Position numbers and translations under genes: made by a program | Shown here: positions 53,371-61,911 of the stretch, piece after piece | How positions within the stretch are numbered: position 1 is the stretch's first letter | Layout: every line of letters starts with the position of its first letter | Assembly (NCBI RefSeq): GCF_002356555.2 | Contig: NZ_AP017372.2 | Location: 1,900,501 to 1,964,500 of the forward strand | Source: Halorhodospira halochloris | Lineage (GTDB): Bacteria; Pseudomonadota; Gammaproteobacteria; Nitrococcales; Halorhodospiraceae | DNA: 64,000 nt | Reading direction: 5' to 3' | Notes under the pieces: model-generated | Databases searched by the model: none | Told to the model about the DNA's origin: nothing | The model's input: the letters and a program-made list of their open reading frames with translations, nothing else

Positions 53371-55398
53371 CTAATAATGAACCCCCGGCCGCGCCTCAAC
53401 CTCAGCCGGCAGCTGATAACCGCCATCGAGCTGCGAGCCCCCTACACCAAACCAGACCATCGCCCCGGGACCAGAATCCAGATCACTCACCCGCACCCCA
53501 AAACCCCAAATATCAAAGCTTCCGCCCAGTTCAATAAACGGATAAGAGTCATCAACCCGCCCCGAAGGCATATCGATATCGGCACCACTATCGTCCCAGC
53601 TGCCCCTTTGCCACGCCTTATTAAGAGTCACCCAGCCGATCCCCATACCGACCGGCTGCCAAAAGCCGACCCCTAAAGACCCCTGCCAATTAAACAGGTC
53701 TAGCGTATCATCGCCGTCGTCTTGGCCACCTTGTCCAGCAGAGGAATACTCAACATCATACTGCTCCCGCCGATAGGCCAACTCACCACCAAAAACAAAG
53801 GGCATGGCACGGGCAAAGTAGTGCGCCGTAGCGCCGAGTTGGAAACTGGCATCGGTGCGCGAGATACCAGATATATCCGCGTCCTCAGCAGCGAAATCGG
53901 CAAAGCTAGCACTGCCATCCTCCACCGGCAGCGAGTAGTCGTCCCCCGGATCACCACCATAAAGGCCGAGGTTCACCCCCCAACGCCAACCAAAATAGTG
54001 CGGGAATCGATCCGGCGGCCTAGCATATTCACGCTTGATCCGCTCATCCTCACGCAGCACTATCTCCTCGACGATATCCTGATAACGCGGATTATCCCGA
54101 GTCACTCGGACCCGATAAGTGCCCGCCTCAGCGGGACGGCGGATCGACCGACTCTCGATCCCATAGCCCTCCAGCCGGATCAGGGCACCGCCTTCAGCAC
54201 TCAGATCAAGCTCACCGAATCGCCGCTCAGTCAACCCGGCGCTGTAAAAGTACGCCGGGGTCGCCGAATCGATACGGATAGTCTCATCTCTCTCGCGGTA
54301 ATCTACCGTACCCTCGATGCGTAACCGGTACTCCCTTCCCTGCTCAAGCTCTACCCGTGCCGGTGTCACGTACTCGCTGCCAGCGATCCGCATGACTGCG
54401 CCGGCCGGCTGGCTATGCAGGTAGAGCACCGCCACATCCTGTTCACGCCACTGACGCGGATAGAGTGTCTCAACCAAACGCTGCTCATCACTGAGCAGAT
54501 TGCGATGGCGGCGCTCACGCCCCTCGACAACCACTTTGACGGCCGAAGTGAGGTCACCAACTCGGCGCTCGTCGGTCCAACCGCCACTATCGGTTACCAG
54601 ACGATAACCATCTATGTTCAGCGTAAGGGATGGCTGAGGCCGCAGTGTCTGCCGATCGAGTACCGCAAAACGCACCCTGGTGCCATCGATGACCGGGACG
54701 ACATGGATACGCTCAAGCGCCTCGCGCGCTGCTTCAGTAAAGTAGCTAGCAAAAGTAGTCTCACCATGCTGGGGGATATAAGCCCGTTCATCAGCCAACT
54801 CTAGCCGCTCAACAGTGGCTAAACCACTCAGGGCACGCTGGAAGCGCAAACCGGGGCGAGAGTCTGGGGTGGCTTCTATGAGCTCCAATTGTGCTAGTGC
54901 GGGGGCTTGTCGCCGGGCCCTGGAGCGCATCTGCTCCATTTGTTCATCGGCTACCCTGACGCTGACCAGCCAGCCGTCTGCGGAGCGTTTCTCGCTGACC
55001 ACCTCGGCCCCTTCAATGACCGCATGGCTCAGCGAGCTTATACTGGATTGGAATTCGAGCTCTTCGGCCAGCTCGATATCGCTATCGTCGGCCTCACCGC
55101 GACGCTGCAGCAAGCGGTATACCTCCCGCTGCTCACCGCGGATGGCAGTAACCACAGCCCCGGCGATCTGATAATAGGCCTCTTGACGGGCTTGCTCAGG
55201 CCTTTCCGCTGCGCCGTAACCGTAAGTGTAGCCCGACTGCTCCTGCTCCTGGAGCTGTCCTCTTAGCTCATCGCCACCAGGCGGGCGGTCACCGTATCCG
55301 GCACACCCGATGAGTGCCGCAAGAGCAATAAGAAGCAACGCGAGGGAGGGCGACCATCTCCCCCATATTGTCACTGGAAAGCCCGGTGAGGCTTTCAC
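53371..55398 (-). CDS. Large lipoprotein with LPP20-like, PEGA-like and beta-barrel-like parts
   Basis: 675 residues, no full-length family recognised. Lipobox LIGC puts the lipidated Cys at 32. Residues ~50-160 (GYGAAERPEQARQEAYYQIAGAVV...SAVEG-like) resemble LPP20 lipoprotein domains. About 320-380 (VLYLHSQPAGAVMRIAGSEYVTPARVELEQGREYRL) is PEGA-like. From ~480 on, many alternating aromatic strands (HYFGWRWGVNLGLYGG, FVFGGELAYRREQYDVEYS, GVGFWQPVGMGIGWVTL) look like a membrane or surface barrel. It is 8 bp after a small lipoprotein gene downstream of rho. Confidence 0.75.
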   Translation of the reverse strand: MKASPGFPVTIWGRWSPSLALLLIALAALIGCAGYGDRPPGGDELRGQLQEQEQSGYTYGYGAAERPEQARQEAYYQIAGAVVTAIRGEQREVYRLLQRRGEADDSDIELAEELEFQSSISSLSHAVIEGAEVVSEKRSADGWLVSVRVADEQMEQMRSRARRQAPALAQLELIEATPDSRPGLRFQRALSGLATVERLELADERAYIPQHGETTFASYFTEAAREALERIHVVPVIDGTRVRFAVLDRQTLRPQPSLTLNIDGYRLVTDSGGWTDERRVGDLTSAVKVVVEGRERRHRNLLSDEQRLVETLYPRQWREQDVAVLYLHSQPAGAVMRIAGSEYVTPARVELEQGREYRLRIEGTVDYRERDETIRIDSATPAYFYSAGLTERRFGELDLSAEGGALIRLEGYGIESRSIRRPAEAGTYRVRVTRDNPRYQDIVEEIVLREDERIKREYARPPDRFPHYFGWRWGVNLGLYGGDPGDDYSLPVEDGSASFADFAAEDADISGISRTDASFQLGATAHYFARAMPFVFGGELAYRREQYDVEYSSAGQGGQDDGDDTLDLFNWQGSLGVGFWQPVGMGIGWVTLNKAWQRGSWDDSGADIDMPSGRVDDSYPFIELGGSFDIWGFGVRVSDLDSGPGAMVWFGVGGSQLDGGYQLPAEVEARPGVHY

Positions 55399-55406
55399 AT
55401 CGGATC

Positions 55407-55622
55407 TCAGTTATCGCGGTCGAGCATCCGCTCCCTGGCGTCATCCTTGCCGCGCTCCAGGTCACGGACCTCTTCATCACGGCGCTCACGCTCGAGCCTC
55501 TCCTGCTCAGCCTCCTGTGCCGCACGCTCAGAGGCATCGTTGGCACAGCCGCTAAGCATAGCCGCTGACAGGCCCAGCGTAGCCACTCCAAATACCGCCG
55601 CCATCAAGGTAATTGCTCTCAT
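55407..55622 (-). CDS. Small lipoprotein with charged helical tail
   Basis: 71 residues. Signal and lipobox LSGC (Cys ~26), then a strongly charged helix (SERAAQEAEQERLERERRDEEVRDLERGKDD). A purine-rich GGGGGAAG is before the ATG. It begins 19 bp after the rho stop and is followed by the large lipoprotein, suggesting one transcript; function unknown. Confidence 0.75.
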   Translation of the reverse strand: MRAITLMAAVFGVATLGLSAAMLSGCANDASERAAQEAEQERLERERRDEEVRDLERGKDDARERMLDRDN

Positions 55623-55641
55623 CTCTTCCCCCCGCCTTTAC

Positions 55642-56901
55642 TCATCGCTTCATAGCCTCGAAGAATTCAGCGTTGGTCTTGTTATCCTTGAGCTTATCCA
55701 GGAGGAACTCGACCGCCGCCACTTCATCCATGTTATGCAACAATTTGCGCAAAATCCAGGTCTTTTGCAACTCTTCGGGGGTCATCAGCAACTCTTCACG
55801 GCGGGTACCGGAGCGGTTGAGGTGGATGGCCGGATAGATCCGCTTCTCGGCGATCTTCCGATCCATGTGCAGCTCCATATTCCCGGTGCCCTTAAACTCC
55901 TCGTAGATCACCTCATCCATGCGCGACCCGGTCTCGACCAAGGCAGTGGCGAGGATTGTCAAGCTGCCGCCCTCCTCGACATTGCGCGCGGCACCGAAGA
56001 AGCGCTTCGGCCGGTGCAGGGCGTTGGCATCGACGCCCCCGGTCAGCACCTTGCCGGATGACGGCACCACCGTGTTATAGGCACGGGCAAGACGGGTAAT
56101 GGAGTCGAGCAGGATGACAACATCCATCTTATGCTCGACCAAGCGCTTGGCCTTTTCGATAACCATCTCGGCGACCTGCACATGGCGCGTAGCCGGCTCA
56201 TCAAAGGTCGACGAGACCGTCTCGGCTTCGAGCACCGAACGCGCGAACTCGGTCACCTCCTCGGGGCGCTCATCGATCAGCAGAACGATTAGATAGCACT
56301 CTGGGAAGTTGGCGTTGATGCTCTGCGCAACATTCTGCAGCATCATGGTCTTACCGGCCTTGGGCGGGGAGACGATCAACCCCCGTTGCCCTTTGCCAAT
56401 CGGCGCGACGAGATCTATGACCCGGGCGGTGAGGTCTTCGGTAGACCCATTGCCCCGCTCCATGCGCATTCGATTACGCGTAAACAGCGGGGTCAGGTTC
56501 TCGAACAGAACCTTGTTCTTGGCTGCCTCGGGCGGTTCATAGTTGATCTGGTCAACCTTAAGCAGCGCGAAATAGCGCTCACCATCTTTGGGAGGACGGA
56601 TCTTGCCGGTGATGGTATCGCCGGTACGCAAGGCGAAGCGCCGGATCTGGCTAGGCGAGACGTATATATCGTCCGGCCCGGCCATATACGAGGCGTCCGC
56701 CGAGCGCAGGAAGCCGAAGCCGTCCTGGAGTATCTCCAGAACCCCGTCGCCATAAATGGAATCACCATTCTTGGCATGAGCCTTGAGAATGGCGAAGATG
56801 ATGTCTTGCTTCCGCGAGCGGGCAGTGCCCTCTATGCCCATTTCTTGGGCAATCTCCAGAAGCTCAGTAGCAGGCTTTCTCTTTAAGTCGGTAAGATTCA
56901 T
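55642..56901 (-). CDS. rho: Transcription termination factor Rho
   Basis: 419 residues, identical in length to the E. coli protein. It is the hexameric RNA helicase that ends transcription. The N-terminal RNA-binding domain has LDGFGFLRS-like [23 protein letters not shown]; Walker A is in [16 protein letters not shown], Walker B in [15 protein letters not shown], the Q loop in [16 protein letters not shown], and the R loop in [23 protein letters not shown] gap of about 170 bp separates it from trxA. trxA-rho adjacency is usual in gammaproteobacteria. Confidence 0.98.
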   Translation of the reverse strand: MNLTDLKRKPATELLEIAQEMGIEGTARSRKQDIIFAILKAHAKNGDSIYGDGVLEILQDGFGFLRSADASYMAGPDDIYVSPSQIRRFALRTGDTITGKIRPPKDGERYFALLKVDQINYEPPEAAKNKVLFENLTPLFTRNRMRMERGNGSTEDLTARVIDLVAPIGKGQRGLIVSPPKAGKTMMLQNVAQSINANFPECYLIVLLIDERPEEVTEFARSVLEAETVSSTFDEPATRHVQVAEMVIEKAKRLVEHKMDVVILLDSITRLARAYNTVVPSSGKVLTGGVDANALHRPKRFFGAARNVEEGGSLTILATALVETGSRMDEVIYEEFKGTGNMELHMDRKIAEKRIYPAIHLNRSGTRREELLMTPEELQKTWILRKLLHNMDEVAAVEFLLDKLKDNKTNAEFFEAMKR

Positions 56902-57075
56902 GATTCGCTTTGAGTGCGGGGGAACACGAGCGCGCTTTTACCGGTAAAGGCCTAGACTAAGGCTTGCGCTCCGGATCAGCAGCCGGACTTCGAGGACAAG
57001 GTCTGGGAGCTGGCAGATGGTAGCGCAAATGAATTGTGGAGATAACCACACTGCGGTAAAAAAGCGCCTCTTCCG

Positions 57076-57405
57076 TTAAAGGTTACTGTCGATAAACGCG
57101 GTTAATTGTGACTTGGAAAGGGCACCGACTTTAGTGGCCTCAACATTGCCATTCTTGAACAACATGAGGGTCGGTATGCCGCGAATGCCGTACTTGGGGG
57201 GGGTCTCGGGGTTTTCGTCGATGTTTAGCTTGACTACTTTGAGCTTGCCCTTGTACTCACCAGCTATCTCCTCAAGTATCGGTGCGATCATCTTACAGGG
57301 GCCACACCACTCTGCCCAGTAATCTACTAACACCGGCTCGCTGGACTTGAGCACATCTTCATCAAAGCTTTGATCGCTTGCGTGGACGATAGCACCTTCG
57401 CTCAC
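57076..57405 (-). CDS. trxA: Thioredoxin 1
   Basis: 109 residues including a GTG start with GGAGG nine bases before it. Active site WCGPC in [15 protein letters not shown], cis-Pro in [11 protein letters not shown], and C-terminal [14 protein letters not shown]. It is the general dithiol reductant of the cytoplasm. Length and sequence are close to E. coli thioredoxin. Confidence 0.97.
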   Translation of the reverse strand: MSEGAIVHASDQSFDEDVLKSSEPVLVDYWAEWCGPCKMIAPILEEIAGEYKGKLKVVKLNIDENPETPPKYGIRGIPTLMLFKNGNVEATKVGALSKSQLTAFIDSNL

Positions 57406-57590
57406 GATTTATAACCTCCAGGTTCTAATGCAGAACACAAATTACGATGGATTTTCCGTAGACCTCGGAATCCTGTATGGATTTCGGGCATAGCTCTTCG
57501 CTTCATGCCAGGTACTCGGATGCGGGACTATCGAGCCCTTACAGGAGGGCCGACGGGTTTAATTCGAGTTAGAAATTGACGTTAGTACGG

Positions 57591-57619
57591 AAAATAGCTG
57601 CCGGAAGCGCTAATGTCAA
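57591..57619 (-). promoter_or_regulatory. Candidate sigma70 promoter of trxA
   Basis: On the minus strand: TTGACA (57619-57614), 17-bp spacer, TATTTT (57596-57591). The -35 is a perfect match. A transcript starting near 57584 would have a leader of about 180 nt before trxA. Confidence 0.65.
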
Positions 57620-57664
57620 CTATTATAACCTCTAACGGAGCCCAGCAGGCTATCCGGGTTGTTG

Positions 57665-58489
57665 CTAACGCTGCTCCCAGTTAAGAGCTGAGACTAATCG
57701 TTGCCAATCGTAGTCAACATCACCAACGGCAATAAAGTCCGGATTTAGCAGAGAATCTTTTTGGTTATAGCGCAGTTGTTGCAACCCTATATCCATTATG
57801 CGGCCGCCGGCGGCCTCGAGCACGCACTGCGCCGCGCCGGTATCCCATTCGCAGGTCGGCCCAAAGCGCGGATAGAGATCCGCTTCGCCCTGCGCTACTC
57901 GGCAGATCTTCAAGGAGCTGCCGACTGATAACTCATGGTACTCACCGAGGCGTTCCAGGATATTCTCGATCGCCGCCTCACGGTGGGAGCGGCTGACCAC
58001 GACGGTCAACGGCGACTGCGCCCGGCGTGTGGCAATGGTCTGCATACCGTTACTATCGAAACGGTAGGCGCGCTCTCCCGCCGCTGCACTCCAGGTGGTC
58101 GCCAGATCTGGGGCGTGGACCACGCCGAGCACCGGACGGCCATTGTCGATGAGGGCTATATTGACCGTAAACTCGCCGTTGCGCTTGATAAACTCGCGAG
58201 TGCCATCGAGCGGATCAATAAGCCAGTAGTTGTTCCAGCTGCGCCGGGTGACGGCATCGATGTCGTCACCCTCTTCGCTGAGCTGCGGTATATCGGGCGT
58301 CAACCGCCGCAGGCCGGCAGCAATGGTCTCATGAGCGGCGCGATCGGCGCGCGTCAGGGGGGATTCATCGTCTTTCGCCTCGACGGCGAAATCACTACTA
58401 CGATACACCTCGAGGATTCTCTCCCCAGCTGTCTCAGCGATCTCGCGCAGCGGCTCAAGCCAGGTATACCACTCTTGAAGCGCGGTCAT
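57665..58489 (-). CDS. cysQ: 3'(2'),5'-bisphosphate nucleotidase CysQ
   Basis: 274 residues of the inositol-monophosphatase fold. Metal site: QLSEEGDDI, DPLDGTREFIKRNGEFTVNIALI, and WDTGAAQCVLEAAGG. It hydrolyses phosphoadenosine phosphate produced in sulfate assimilation. Slightly longer than the E. coli enzyme (246). It begins 10 bp after nudE, and is probably co-transcribed with it. Confidence 0.93.
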   Translation of the reverse strand: MTALQEWYTWLEPLREIAETAGERILEVYRSSDFAVEAKDDESPLTRADRAAHETIAAGLRRLTPDIPQLSEEGDDIDAVTRRSWNNYWLIDPLDGTREFIKRNGEFTVNIALIDNGRPVLGVVHAPDLATTWSAAAGERAYRFDSNGMQTIATRRAQSPLTVVVSRSHREAAIENILERLGEYHELSVGSSLKICRVAQGEADLYPRFGPTCEWDTGAAQCVLEAAGGRIMDIGLQQLRYNQKDSLLNPDFIAVGDVDYDWQRLVSALNWEQR

Positions 58490-58499
58490 AGGTTCTCCG

Positions 58500-59048
58500 T
58501 TAACGGGCGGCCAAATAATCGCGGGCCAAATAGAGCGCGGCGATGGAGCGTGCTTCGGTAAGCTCCTCTTCAGCGAGCAAGGCGGGAAGTTCGGCCAAGG
58601 GCCAGGGCACGACCTCTATCACCTCCGGCTCATCGCCGGGCAGGCGGTATTCGTAAAGCTCCTCTGCGAGCATGATCTGGGTGCGATGGCCGAAATAGCC
58701 CGGCGCCAATGTCAGATCACGCAAGTGGGTAATCCGCTTAGCACCGTAACCTACCTCTTCCATCATCTCTCGGTCTGCCGCCTGCTGCGGGTTCTCGCCC
58801 GGCTCTACCCGACCTTTAGGCAGACCTAGTTCGTAGCGCTCGGTACCTGCGGCGTACTCACGGATGAGCAGTACCCGCCTATCGTCTGTCACCGGCACAA
58901 CGAGCACGGCACCGTTCGCCCCGCCACCGAGGCGCTCGTATTCGACTTCAACGCCGTTACTAAAGCGCAATCCCACCGCCTCGACCCGGAACAGGCGCGA
59001 ACGGGCGACGATGTTGCGGTATGTAGTTTGCGGGTAGCGCTCAGTCAT
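58500..59048 (-). CDS. nudE: ADP compounds hydrolase NudE
   Basis: 182 residues from the ATG at 59048 (E. coli 186); an upstream in-frame start would add 21 unrelated residues. Nudix box in GLPKGRVEPGENPQQAADRE and MMEEVGYGA. The preceding NGVEVEYERL and following TLAPGYFGHRTQIMLAEELY fit NudE, which hydrolyses ADP-ribose, Ap3A and similar compounds. nudE-cysQ pairing is common in gammaproteobacteria. The ribosome binding site is weak. Confidence 0.92.
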   Translation of the reverse strand: MTERYPQTTYRNIVARSRLFRVEAVGLRFSNGVEVEYERLGGGANGAVLVVPVTDDRRVLLIREYAAGTERYELGLPKGRVEPGENPQQAADREMMEEVGYGAKRITHLRDLTLAPGYFGHRTQIMLAEELYEYRLPGDEPEVIEVVPWPLAELPALLAEEELTEARSIAALYLARDYLAAR

Positions 59049-59157
59049 GCAGGCCGTCTGTAATTTGAAGTCGCTCGGACAGTCTCCGATTGTAACGCGA
59101 CGGGGTGCCACATCTCTAGCGGCAGCCGGGGAATTCCTACCTTCTTTACGGAGTCTA

Positions 59158-59292
59158 TAAGAGCTCCCCCGTAGCCATTTAGCTGTTCCGGTGTGGAGGA
59201 CGCCGTGAATCCATCCCTGGAGGCTTCATGGCGCCATCCTTGGCGCCAAGACCTCCACACCGGAACAGCTAAATGGCTACGGGGAGCTCTTA
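59158..59292. repeat. Large inverted repeat with 41-bp arms
   Basis: Left arm 59158-59199 and right arm 59252-59292 match over 41 bp with a single extra C in the left. The 52-bp centre itself folds (CGCCGTGAATCCATCC...CATGGCG and TGGCGCCATCCTTGGCGCCA). It fills much of the gap between nudE and ackA. Could act as a two-way terminator or be a non-autonomous repeat element. Confidence 0.85.
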
Positions 59293-59345
59293 GAGGCCTC
59301 CTTAGAGGCGTCTTTTCCTAATCTGGCGTATAGGGTTTGAGCAGT

Positions 59346-60527
59346 TTATCGAGACAACAGCGCAATGGTATGCGCCGCGATTACCCGCTCCTCGTCTGTA
59401 GGTATCACCCAGGCGCTAAGCTGGCTCTCGGGGGTAGTAATAAGCGGCCCATTATTTAGGTTAGCCGCTTGATCGAGCTCCATACCAAACCAGTGCAGGC
59501 CATTGACGATACGCTCGCGCACCTCGGCGGCATGCTCGCCGATCCCGGCGGTAAAGATCAGGGCATCGAGTCCACCGAGGGCGGCGGCGAGGCTGCCGAT
59601 TTCGCGCAGGATGCGGTAACAGAACAGCTCTACCGCCTCTGTAGCCGCCGGCTCACTACTGCTGAGCAGCTGACGCATATCGGCGGAGATGCCGGAGACG
59701 CCAAGCAGGCCCGATTCGCGGTAGAGTAGCCGCTCGACCTGTTCCAGGCTCATGCCCTCCATGCGCTGCAGATGGAGTACAACCCCCGGGTCGATATTAC
59801 CGCAGCGCTGGCCCATCGGCAGGCCATCGAGGGCGGTAAAACCCATGGTCGTGGCCACGCTACGCCCCTCATGCAGGGCACAGAGGCTGGCGCCGGCGCC
59901 AAGGTGAGCAACAACGGCCCGCCCGCGGGCGGCGCGCTGATCGTACTCGGGCAGCAGGGCCGCGATGCGCTCGTAGGAAAGCCCGTGGAAGCCGTAGCGG
60001 ATCACCCCGCGCTGTTCGTATTCCCGCGGCAGGGCAAAGCGCTGAGCCACCGCCGGCTGAGTTCGATGGAATGCGGTATCGAAGCAGGCTACCTGGGGCA
60101 GCTCGGGGGCCACCCGGCGCACCGCCTCTACTGCCGCTAGATTGTGCGGCTGATGTAGCGGGGCTAGCGATTCGAGCTCGTGCAAATCGCCCAGTACCGC
60201 ATCATCTATCAGCACCGGCGCGCTATAGTGGCGACCGCCATGGACTATGCGATGCCCCGCCCCGCGCAGGGTCAGTTCACCCAGACTGGAGCGGACGTGC
60301 TCAAGCACCGCACGCAGGGCGCTGTCGTGATCTACCCCGTGGCCAAGATCACTGCTTACCGGTGCCGACTGATGATCTTCCAGGTGTAGCCGCGACGCGG
60401 TGCCGGCCACCCCCACCCCTTCTACCTGGCCGCTTAAATACTCGGTTAAGTCTTGCTCGGTATGGGCATAGACCGCGAACTTTATGCTCGAGGAGCCGGC
60501 GTTGAGTACCAGGATAGCGTCATTCAT
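59346..60527 (-). CDS. ackA: Acetate kinase
   Basis: 393 residues. Interconverts acetyl phosphate and ADP with acetate and ATP. Motifs: ILVLNAGSSSIKFAVY at the start, RIVHGGRHYSAPVLID, CFDTAFHRTQP, RYGFHGLSYERI, HLGAGASLCALHEGRSVATTMGF (in parts) and FTAGIGEHAAEVRERI. It is third in a phaC-pta-ackA operon, 30 bp after pta. Confidence 0.96.
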   Translation of the reverse strand: MNDAILVLNAGSSSIKFAVYAHTEQDLTEYLSGQVEGVGVAGTASRLHLEDHQSAPVSSDLGHGVDHDSALRAVLEHVRSSLGELTLRGAGHRIVHGGRHYSAPVLIDDAVLGDLHELESLAPLHQPHNLAAVEAVRRVAPELPQVACFDTAFHRTQPAVAQRFALPREYEQRGVIRYGFHGLSYERIAALLPEYDQRAARGRAVVAHLGAGASLCALHEGRSVATTMGFTALDGLPMGQRCGNIDPGVVLHLQRMEGMSLEQVERLLYRESGLLGVSGISADMRQLLSSSEPAATEAVELFCYRILREIGSLAAALGGLDALIFTAGIGEHAAEVRERIVNGLHWFGMELDQAANLNNGPLITTPESQLSAWVIPTDEERVIAAHTIALLSR

Positions 60528-60557
60528 AAGCTTATCTATGGATAGAATCCGTTACCT

Positions 60558-61886
60558 TTACAGGTGAGCCAAGCCCCGCCGCTTGCGTTCAGCGACCAGC
60601 ACGGCAATAGCACAAGAGGCCAACCGGGCAATGACATCATCCGCCCGGCTGGTGAGCACGATCGGCACCCGGGCACCGAGGACGATGCCGGCGGCCTCGG
60701 CATCGGCCAGGTAGTAGAGCTGTTTGGCCATCATGTTGCCCGACTCGAGATCGGGGGCAATGAGGATATCCGGGTTCCCGGCCACCTGCGAGGTGATCCG
60801 TTTGGTCCGCGCCGCACTCTCCGAGATGGCGTTATCAAAGGCCAACGGGCCGTCGAGCAAGCCGCCGAAGATCTGCCCCCGGTCGGCCATCTTACACAGC
60901 GCGGCGGCATCGAGGGTCGAGGGGATATCCGGGTTGACCGACTCGGTCGCCGATAGTATTGCCACCCGCGGCTGCTCGACACCGAGGGCGTGGGCAAGCT
61001 CAATGGCGTTCTGGCATATATCGCGCTTTTGGGCCAGACTCGGCGAGATGTTGATCGCCGCATCTGAGATCAGCAGCGGGCGCGGGTAGCTCGGCACATC
61101 CATGGCGTAGACATGGCTGATGCGCCGCTCGGTGCGCAGCCCCTTTTGGCGGTTGACCACCGCCCCCATCAGCTCATCGGTGTGCAGCGAGCCTTTCATC
61201 AGACCTTCGACCTCACCGCGGCGGGCGAGATCGACAGCGGCCTCGGCCGCCTCATGCGAGTGCTCGACATCGATTATCGGCAGATCGCCGAGGTTGATGC
61301 CGGCCTCATCCGCAGCAGCGCGGATCTTGTATTCGGGACCGACTAGGGTCAGCTGCATTAAGCCGTGCTCGGATGCTTGAATGGCGCCGTGCAGGGAGAG
61401 GGCGTCGACCGGATGGACCACCGCCGCACTCATCGGCTCGACGTTATCGGCCATCCGCAAGAGCCGGCGCAGCTGCCGCCGACGACCGCGCGAGGTGCTC
61501 GCCACCATGGAGTCGGTCTCGCCATTGGCGATCTCCTCCGCCGGGGCGCTGACGGTTATCCGGCCACTGATGACCGGTTCGCCGTCTTCGCGGGTGGCCC
61601 GGGCATCGAGGATCACCCGCCGACCATCATCCTGCTTGTCGATCACCTCCAGGGTAACCGTTACCGTATCACCGAGGCCGATACTACCCTCATAGACCAG
61701 CTCCTGCGCCAACGGCACCGTGCCTGGACCAGGCAACTCGGTGCAGACAGCGTTAATAAGCATGGTTCCGGGCCACAGGCCCTCGCCGAGGATACGCATA
61801 TCCTCGTGGTTGAGACGACTGGTGGTCTCTGCCCTATCGCCTATACTTATCTGAGAGTAGGGTCGGTTTTGTGCGCCGTTAGCCAT
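60558..61886 (-). CDS. Phosphate acetyltransferase with degenerate N-terminal MaoC-like domain
   Basis: 442 residues. Residues ~140-442 are a PTA/PTB (phosphate acetyl/butyryltransferase) domain: VVHPVDALSLHGAI, LTLVGPEYKIRAAA, SHVYAMDVPSYPRPLLISDAAIN and NPDILIAPDLESGNMMAKQL. The first ~115 residues resemble a MaoC/hydratase domain (YSQISIGDRAETTSRLNHEDM, then WPGTMLINAVCTELPGPGTV, LGDTVTVTLEVIDKQ). Between NHEDM and WPGTML the ~25-residue segment that normally carries the catalytic Asp and His (D-x-N-P-x-H pattern) is missing, so hydratase activity is doubtful. Acetyl-P and acetyl-CoA interchange with the adjacent AckA is likely. Confidence 0.88.
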   Translation of the reverse strand: MANGAQNRPYSQISIGDRAETTSRLNHEDMRILGEGLWPGTMLINAVCTELPGPGTVPLAQELVYEGSIGLGDTVTVTLEVIDKQDDGRRVILDARATREDGEPVISGRITVSAPAEEIANGETDSMVASTSRGRRRQLRRLLRMADNVEPMSAAVVHPVDALSLHGAIQASEHGLMQLTLVGPEYKIRAAADEAGINLGDLPIIDVEHSHEAAEAAVDLARRGEVEGLMKGSLHTDELMGAVVNRQKGLRTERRISHVYAMDVPSYPRPLLISDAAINISPSLAQKRDICQNAIELAHALGVEQPRVAILSATESVNPDIPSTLDAAALCKMADRGQIFGGLLDGPLAFDNAISESAARTKRITSQVAGNPDILIAPDLESGNMMAKQLYYLADAEAAGIVLGARVPIVLTSRADDVIARLASCAIAVLVAERKRRGLAHL

Positions 61887-61911
61887 AGTAGGTTATCTTC
61901 TCCTTACTCGG

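Noticed and set aside
55447-56061. Plus-strand open frame opposite rho
   Set aside because: Antisense shadow of a highly conserved gene.
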